From the NCBI RefSeq assembly GCF_001949145.1, contig NW_019091399.1, forward strand, positions 1,331,349 to 1,395,348: 64,000 bases of DNA, in the 5' to 3' direction. The notes beneath the pieces were generated by a model that saw only the letters and a list, made by a program, of their open reading frames with translations, was not told the DNA's origin and did not search any database. The translations under genes and the position numbers were made by a program. Positions 60,901 to 64,000 of the stretch are shown here, piece by piece. Origin of the DNA: Acanthaster planci. Its lineage: Eukaryota > Echinodermata > Asteroidea > Valvatida > Acanthasteridae. The number at the start of each line of letters is the position of its first letter. Positions within the stretch are counted from its first letter, which is position 1.

Positions 60901-63841
60901 TCATCCAAAGTTGAAATTAAGATGCCAATGGTTGTATCGCTGACCAGATTCAGATGCGTAGTTTCTTTAGGTGTAAAGCCCAAAGTCACATAACTTTTGA
61001 GCTCAGTAAGCTCAGCTTAAATCGGCTGGGAACCCGTCGCTGACAGTACAGTCTTTTGGGCCTTTTAGCAGAGTTTGAAAAGTAGTTTTTGCACATGTAG
61101 ATTGCTTTAAATTGTAATGCATTTACTTTTTGACACCTGTCCTTTTAGGGTGGGAACAAGAGAGGGCCTGCTTTTAAATGATAACAGTCCTTTGGTGGCC
61201 CTGGTGGGAACTCATCTTGTGGACCTACAGGTTCATGCCCGTTTGGCACAAGGCATGCTGAGCATATGTGACCAATTTCTATTTGAATGCATAGTTTTGG
61301 TGTATATGCCGCTGATGCACAAAGCCCACTAAAAAACCTTCCACTGGCCTGCTGGAAGTGTATGTCAGTGTCCAAATTCTGCGCCTAAAATATCCTGGGC
61401 AGACGTTTACTGTGTTAAGTTTTCTGCACTGGCTACTGTCTTTGAATTCAACTCCTGTGGCTGAATGTTAAGGTTTTGATGTAAGCTGACATCATTTTAA
61501 GCAGCTGTGGTCGTGTGATTTTGACAGGTTTGTGGTGGAGAGAAGCCCTACCTGAGCCCAGAGGAGTTGGAGAAGCACCATGAGCGGATCAAAGCAGCGG
61601 CCCTGGCCCAGTTCAACGAAACCCGCAAGATGGGCGGGGAGGAGTTCAGCCAACCATACTGCGACGGACTCATGGCCGACTTGGACGAAACCTACGAGCA
61701 GTACCTCAAGCACAATGACAGCAAGAACCTTTTCAACGTGGCTCGCACCCCCATCACGCTGGTGGTCACCATGCTGGTCATGTACATCCTCTCTGGCCTC
61801 TTCGGACTCGTTGGACTCTATTCCATGGCCAACATGGCCAACACACTGCTGGGTCTGGCACTGGTGTGCGTCACAGTCTGGGCCTACATCCGTTACAGCG
61901 GAAAATATAGCGAGGTTGGGGTGTACATCGACAGCGGCGCAGAGTTCGTCTGGGTGCAGGTAGGCATTTCATTTGATTCAGGANNNNNNNNNNNNNNNNN
62001 NNNNNNNNNNNNNNNNNNNNNNNNNNNNNNNNNNNNNNNNNNNNNNNNNNNNNNNNNNNNNNNNNNNNNNNNNNNNNNNNNNNNNNNNNNNNNNNNNNNN
62101 NNNNNNNNNNNNNNNNNNNNNNNNNNNNNNNNNNNNNNNNNNNNNNNNNNNNNNNNNNNNNNNNNNNNNNNNNNNNNNNNNNNNNNNNNNNNNNNNNNNN
62201 NNNNNNNNNNNNNNNNNNNNNNNNNNNNNNNNNNNNNNNNNNNNNNNNNNNNNNNNNNNNNNNNNNNNNNNNNNNNNNNNNNNNNNNNNNNNNNNNNNNN
62301 NNNNNNNNNNNNNNNNNNNNNNNNNNNNNNNNNNNNNNNNNNNNNNNNNNNNNNNNNNNNNNNNNNNNNNNNNNNNNNNNNNNNNNNNNNNNNNNNNNNN
62401 NNNNNNNNNNNNNNNNNNNNNNNNNNNNNNNNNNNNNNNNNNNNNNNNNNNNNNNNNNNNNNNNNNNNNNNNNNNNNNNNNNNNNNNNNNNNNNNNNNNN
62501 NNNNNNNNNNNNNNNNNNNNNNNNNNNNNNNNNNNNNNNNNNNNNNNNNNAGATCTTTAGTATTTGCCCATTAAAAATTATCATTTCTATGACGCACCAA
62601 AAAAATACATCTTGGAATTGTTGTGCGTGATTCAGCATTACATGTATATTAAAGTTTTTTTATCTTTCAATTTTGTTTGTTGGTAAGTGACTTTACTCAA
62701 GCCATTGCTACTGTATAATTTGTCTACGCTCAATTCTTCTTTTTTTTTCAATCTTTTCTTTGATATTGTAATTGCTATTTCATTTCCACAGCAGGGAATT
62801 GTATAGCAAAGAGCAGTCAAGCAAAGACATTTTTTAAGTAATTGAAATTTTTTGTTGGTGTTTTCCAACACTCCTCGAAATACATTGTGTTCAGGAATTC
62901 TCTGCATCATTTTGGTGAAGAGGGGTCCTGTTATAAGGTCACCATTATAATTGTAAAAAATAGTGTACAGCTGTATGCACATTTAGGCACACCTACATGT
63001 ACATACTTGTATCTGGTGTGCATGTAGAATACAGTCAAGACAAGGATAATGGTTACCCTGGTGACAGAGTTTGACAGTTTCTGGTAACATCTCAATAAAA
63101 CAACCTCCATCAGAACATAATTAAAACACGAAATGCCCTTCAAATTAATTTTCAGAATAACTTGCGCTCCAATTAATTGTCTGGTTATCGTTGGATTCAC
63201 AAATTGAATTGTGAAGCAGTTCAGTGATTTCCCTTATTTGACATCATCTCTTTTTGTTTTGAAGTGTCATAAGTATTGACTAAGTTCCTTTTTTCCTGAG
63301 GTCAGAGGAGCAATCATGCAATACTTAAAACTTACTGACTTCATACACTTGTTTCATAAAAGTTCATTATATTTTTGTGTCAATCAATTTGTCATGCACT
63401 TTTTGTCAATCAATTTAGCAAGTCTTTCATTGCTTGGTACGGCTCACTGAACATTCCTCAGGTTTGCGCTAGCACCATCCAAAATATATCTTTTGTGAGT
63501 ACGTGTGGTTCTTAAAAAGAACATTTTTGTTCTGAATTTTCCCGAATCCTGCAAACTTCTTTACCCCACAAGAATTTAGTGGCAAATCCTTGCAGTTTGC
63601 TCTGTTACTTCAAGGGGCATCAGGTTGTCCAGATCCTTTGGGTTTGGGGACTTTGTGGGATGACAAAAGGGGCAGGGTTAAGAGTAAAAGACCATCTAAT
63701 TTGACTTCCCTGAAGACTGTCACACTCTTGAAGTCATTCATTTCTCTGTGCATTGTTTGCTTTTACTTTGAACAGATTTTTGGGCCAATCTACAAGCAGG
63801 CCATGAGTCAAAAGAAAAAACAGGATAAGAAGAAGAAGTAG
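51688..63841 (+). CDS. ATL: Atlastin, ER membrane-fusion GTPase (11 coding exons)
   Basis: Gene-level entry: join(51688..51900, 54019..54153, 55569..55673, 56683..56790, 58387..58479, 58850..58988, 59938..60065, 60442..60498, 60780..60851, 61528..61959, 63776..63841). All junctions have AG/GT borders and keep the frame, giving 515 residues. Atlastins are dynamin-like GTPases that tether and fuse tubular ER membranes. Visible: P-loop GAFRKGKS (51-58), the switch-I region with SERETTG (93-99), DTQG (123-126), the RD base-specificity motif in RDW (194-196), a middle helical domain (about 265-420), two membrane segments (about 426-447 and 452-471) joined by a very short turn, and a KKKK C-terminus of the di-lysine ER-retrieval kind. 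At 515 residues it is a little shorter than the family's usual 540-580. The amphipathic tail may be partly hidden in the gap at 61984-62550. The orthologue call is firm; the exact N-terminus and C-terminus are less so. Confidence 0.96.
51901..54018 (+). other. ATL: Atlastin intron 1
   Basis: A phase-0 intron of 2.1 kb. It contains scattered ACATGTAC words and a poly-G run just after the donor (near 51942). No exon or structured repeat is recognised. Confidence 0.8.
54019..54153 (+). CDS. ATL: Atlastin exon 2 (switch I)
   Basis: Forty-five codons (residues 72-116) between GATGGCAG and GTACCA. It encodes DWLG, then [14 protein letters not shown], the hallmark atlastin/GBP segment with the switch-I threonine that coordinates magnesium, then IWIWSKVF. 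Confidence 0.95.
54154..55568 (+). other. ATL: Atlastin intron 2
   Basis: A phase-0 intron of 1.4 kb with no recognised feature beyond scattered ACATGT words. Confidence 0.8.
55569..55673 (+). CDS. ATL: Atlastin exon 3 (DTQG motif)
   Basis: Thirty-five codons (117-151) between GTCTTCAG and GTACGT. It encodes [15 protein letters not shown], the switch-II DxxG equivalent of the family, and [12 protein letters not shown]. Confidence 0.96.
55674..56682 (+). other. ATL: Atlastin intron 3
   Basis: A phase-0 intron of 1.0 kb. A segment near 56158-56230 (GGGAACTCACCACGTGTG) resembles part of the dispersed repeat at 57 kb. An AT-rich TATAATACTATATAC stretch lies near 56.0 kb. Confidence 0.75.
56683..56790 (+). 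CDS. ATL: Atlastin exon 4
   Basis: Thirty-six codons (152-187) between TTCTTTTAG and [25 protein letters not shown] and TEYGRLAM are conserved atlastin G-domain helices. Confidence 0.96.
56791..58386 (+). other. ATL: Atlastin intron 4
   Basis: A phase-0 intron of 1.6 kb. Its main feature is a copy of the dispersed repeat family (56922-57240). Open frames over the repeat are not coding. Confidence 0.75.
56922..57240 (+). repeat. Dispersed repeat family, longest copy
   Basis: GCTCCAAGCAAAACAAGAGG, GGTCCTTTTGGTGGG, CTCACCGCGTAAGCGTG, CATTTGGCACAGCGC, CCAATTTATGTTCG, TTTCCCACCAACCTG and GTGCACTTCAGCTC occur in the same order, diverged, at 48466-48745 and 61140-61395, and in part at 31768-31920. 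No terminal repeats or coding frame were recognised. Confidence 0.65.
58387..58479 (+). CDS. ATL: Atlastin exon 5 (RDW motif)
   Basis: Thirty-one codons (188-218) between GGTTTCTAG and [24 protein letters not shown] contains the RD dipeptide that reads guanine in place of the usual NKxD. Confidence 0.96.
58480..58849 (+). other. ATL: Atlastin intron 5
   Basis: A phase-0 intron of 370 bases, more than half of it occupied by the dispersed repeat at 58514-58716. Confidence 0.85.
58514..58716. repeat. Dispersed repeat, inverted relative to 33226-33413
   Basis: It begins GAGATGCCACTTTTCTGG and continues TTTATCTGGATTTCC, then a T/C-rich run, TGGCACAAAAGAAAAAGG and CATTTATTTCACCTC. On the complement it matches 33226-33413 over nearly its full length. 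The insertion lies inside intron 5, 35 bases after the donor. Confidence 0.7.
58850..58988 (+). CDS. ATL: Atlastin exon 6
   Basis: Forty-six codons plus one base (219-264) between TTCCCCCAG and [24 protein letters not shown] and [19 protein letters not shown] are strongly conserved in the family. The donor is in phase 1. Confidence 0.96.
59318..59618. mobile_element. TTAA-bounded MITE in atlastin intron 6 (301 bp)
   Basis: It starts TTAACCCTCCTATGC and ends CCAAAGGAGGGTTAA, so it has TTAA at both ends and 11-bp perfect inverted ends, the same as the 24207-24342 element. It contains N at 59437-59440. It has no coding capacity. piggyBac-type mobilisation is inferred from the TTAA target and CCC ends. 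Confidence 0.7.
59437..59440. other. Four-base N gap
   Basis: Unresolved bases inside the MITE of intron 6; no effect on coding sequence. Confidence 0.99.
59938..60065 (+). CDS. ATL: Atlastin exon 7 (start of middle domain)
   Basis: Two bases complete Asp265, then 42 codons (266-307) run to a GTACAT donor. [18 protein letters not shown] and [18 protein letters not shown] lie at the G-domain to middle-domain junction. Confidence 0.95.
60066..60441 (+). other. ATL: Atlastin intron 7
   Basis: A phase-0 intron of 376 bases, dominated by the tRNA-derived SINE at 60083-60310. Confidence 0.85.
60083..60310 (+). repeat. tRNA-derived SINE in atlastin intron 7
   Basis: An A-box-like GTGGCCTAGTGGTGAAGG and a B box GGGTTAGAATCC in tRNA-like spacing start about 17 bases after the splice donor, in the same orientation as the gene. 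GTTGGGCAACCCCTACTTGC, found next, is a word common downstream of SINE heads. The right border is approximate. Confidence 0.65.
60442..60498 (+). CDS. ATL: Atlastin exon 8
   Basis: Nineteen codons (308-326): [19 protein letters not shown], between GTTTGTAG and GTAAGT. This short exon is a typical atlastin middle-domain segment. Confidence 0.95.
60780..60851 (+). CDS. ATL: Atlastin exon 9
   Basis: Twenty-four codons (327-350): [16 protein letters not shown] and onwards to EIEE, between TTCACTTAG and GTGAGC. Helical middle-domain segment. The intron before it (60499-60779, 281 bases) has no recognised feature. Confidence 0.95.
60852..61527 (+). other. ATL: Atlastin intron 9
   Basis: A phase-0 intron of 676 bases. 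A copy of the dispersed repeat (about 61140-61395) fills much of it. Confidence 0.8.
61140..61395 (+). repeat. Dispersed repeat family, copy in atlastin intron 9
   Basis: AACAAGAGAGGG, GTCCTTTGGTGG, GGGAACTCAT, CGTTTGGCACAAGGC, CCAATTTCTATTTGAATG and CCTTCCACTGGCCTG follow the order seen at 56922-57240. Confidence 0.6.
61528..61959 (+). CDS. ATL: Atlastin exon 10 (middle domain end and two membrane segments)
   Basis: One hundred and forty-four codons (351-494) between TTTTGACAG and [36 protein letters not shown] and [12 protein letters not shown] precede TM1 (about 426-447). A turn follows (SMANMAN), then TM2 (about 452-471) and AYIRYSGKY. In atlastins this hairpin sits in the ER membrane and helps curve it. 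The exon's codon use is more GC-rich than the surrounding introns. Confidence 0.97.
61960..63775 (+). other. ATL: Atlastin last intron region, with assembly gap
   Basis: The donor GTAGGC at 61960 and the acceptor TTTGAACAG at 63767-63775 are in matching phase 0. The gap 61984-62550 interrupts it. One or more further exons for the amphipathic C-terminal helix could lie in the gap. From 62551 to 63775 I recognise no exon. Confidence 0.7.
61984..62550. other. Assembly gap (567 N)
   Basis: A run of N starting 24 bases after the donor of atlastin exon 10. Open frames through it are artefacts. Confidence 0.99.
63776..63841 (+). CDS. ATL: Atlastin terminal exon (lysine-rich tail and stop)
   Basis: Twenty-one codons and TAG (residues 495-515): FGPIYKQ, then [13 protein letters not shown]. 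The acceptor TTTGAACAG and phase 0 fit exon 10. The KKKK end satisfies the known KKxx ER-retrieval pattern, and vertebrate ATL1 also ends in a lysine-rich tail. The usual amphipathic helix region is short here, which is why an exon hidden in the gap is suspected. Alternatively this is an alternative short last exon. Confidence 0.75.
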   Translation: MFGPIYKQAMSQKKKQDKKKK

Positions 63842-64000
63842 ACAAGGAAATCTCCACCCGGATGGTTTGGTATTGTAGTCTTGCCTTGTCGTAATACATC
63901 AAAGGCTCAATGACAGAGATTCAGAGTTGTTCCCAATCTGACACAACATTTGGTGGTTAAAAGGGGGCTTGTAGTAGTTGCTGCCTTGCTTGCAGCATTT
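63842..64000 (+). other. ATL: Atlastin 3' UTR (start)
   Basis: Follows the TAG stop. No AATAAA signal is seen before the window ends, so the transcript probably continues to the right. Confidence 0.6.

Noticed and set aside
61580-61963. Second plus-strand frame over atlastin exon 10
   Set aside because: Shadow frame; the frame with the membrane segments and RYSG is the conserved one.
1-64000. CRISPR arrays or bacterial operons
   Set aside because: The tandem repeats have no unique spacers, and the coding sequence is split by spliceosomal introns; the window is animal DNA.

Overview
The window is eukaryotic. It has intron-split coding sequence with GT/AG splice sites, gene spacing of tens of kilobases, many short non-autonomous transposable elements and tRNA-derived SINEs, four runs of N that mark assembly gaps, and no operon-like layout. 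Palindromic words such as ACATGTAC, TACCGGTA and TAGGCCTA recur throughout. Together with an atlastin of clear animal type this suggests a marine invertebrate, most likely a deuterostome such as an echinoderm. That taxonomic guess is inference from memory of how such genomes look; hemichordate, amphioxus or mollusc cannot be excluded.

Two protein-coding genes can be supported. (1) On the minus strand, reading leftwards from about 18.1 kb, lies a C2H2 zinc-finger protein gene. A long exon (16513-18127) holds the start codon and 512 codons of low-complexity, Ser/Gln/Asn-rich regulatory sequence. A 12.4-kb phase-1 intron follows, then an exon (3924-4140) with an AT-hook-like basic stretch, one complete C2H2 finger and the first half of a second. 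The rest of the gene is not found; it may lie in the 760-1703 gap or beyond the left edge. (2) On the plus strand, from 51.67 kb to 63.84 kb, lies an atlastin (ATL family ER-fusion GTPase) gene. Eleven coding exons join in a single frame into 515 residues with the P-loop, switch region, DTQG, RDW, middle helical domain, two membrane segments and a lysine-rich C-terminus. A 567-base gap (61984-62550) lies between the last two recognised exons and may hide one more.

The 33 kb between the genes (about 18.1-51.7 kb) shows no convincing coding sequence. It holds a mosaic of small transposable elements: a hAT-like element (29045-29908) with a nested tRNA-SINE whose Pol III B box is repeated in four 73-bp units; a pogo/Tigger-like element (30606-31520); several elements bounded by TTAA and CCC/GGG, compatible with piggyBac-type mobilisation; a 161-bp snap-back palindrome also bounded by TTAA (37863-38023); and several minisatellites. 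A stretch near 39.4-43.7 kb is visibly poorer in the ACATGTAC words and contains a CpG-rich patch near 41.4-41.6 kb, which could be the promoter region of one or both divergently transcribed genes.

The two genes are in head-to-head orientation but their products have unrelated roles (nuclear DNA binding, and ER membrane fusion). No functional link is claimed.
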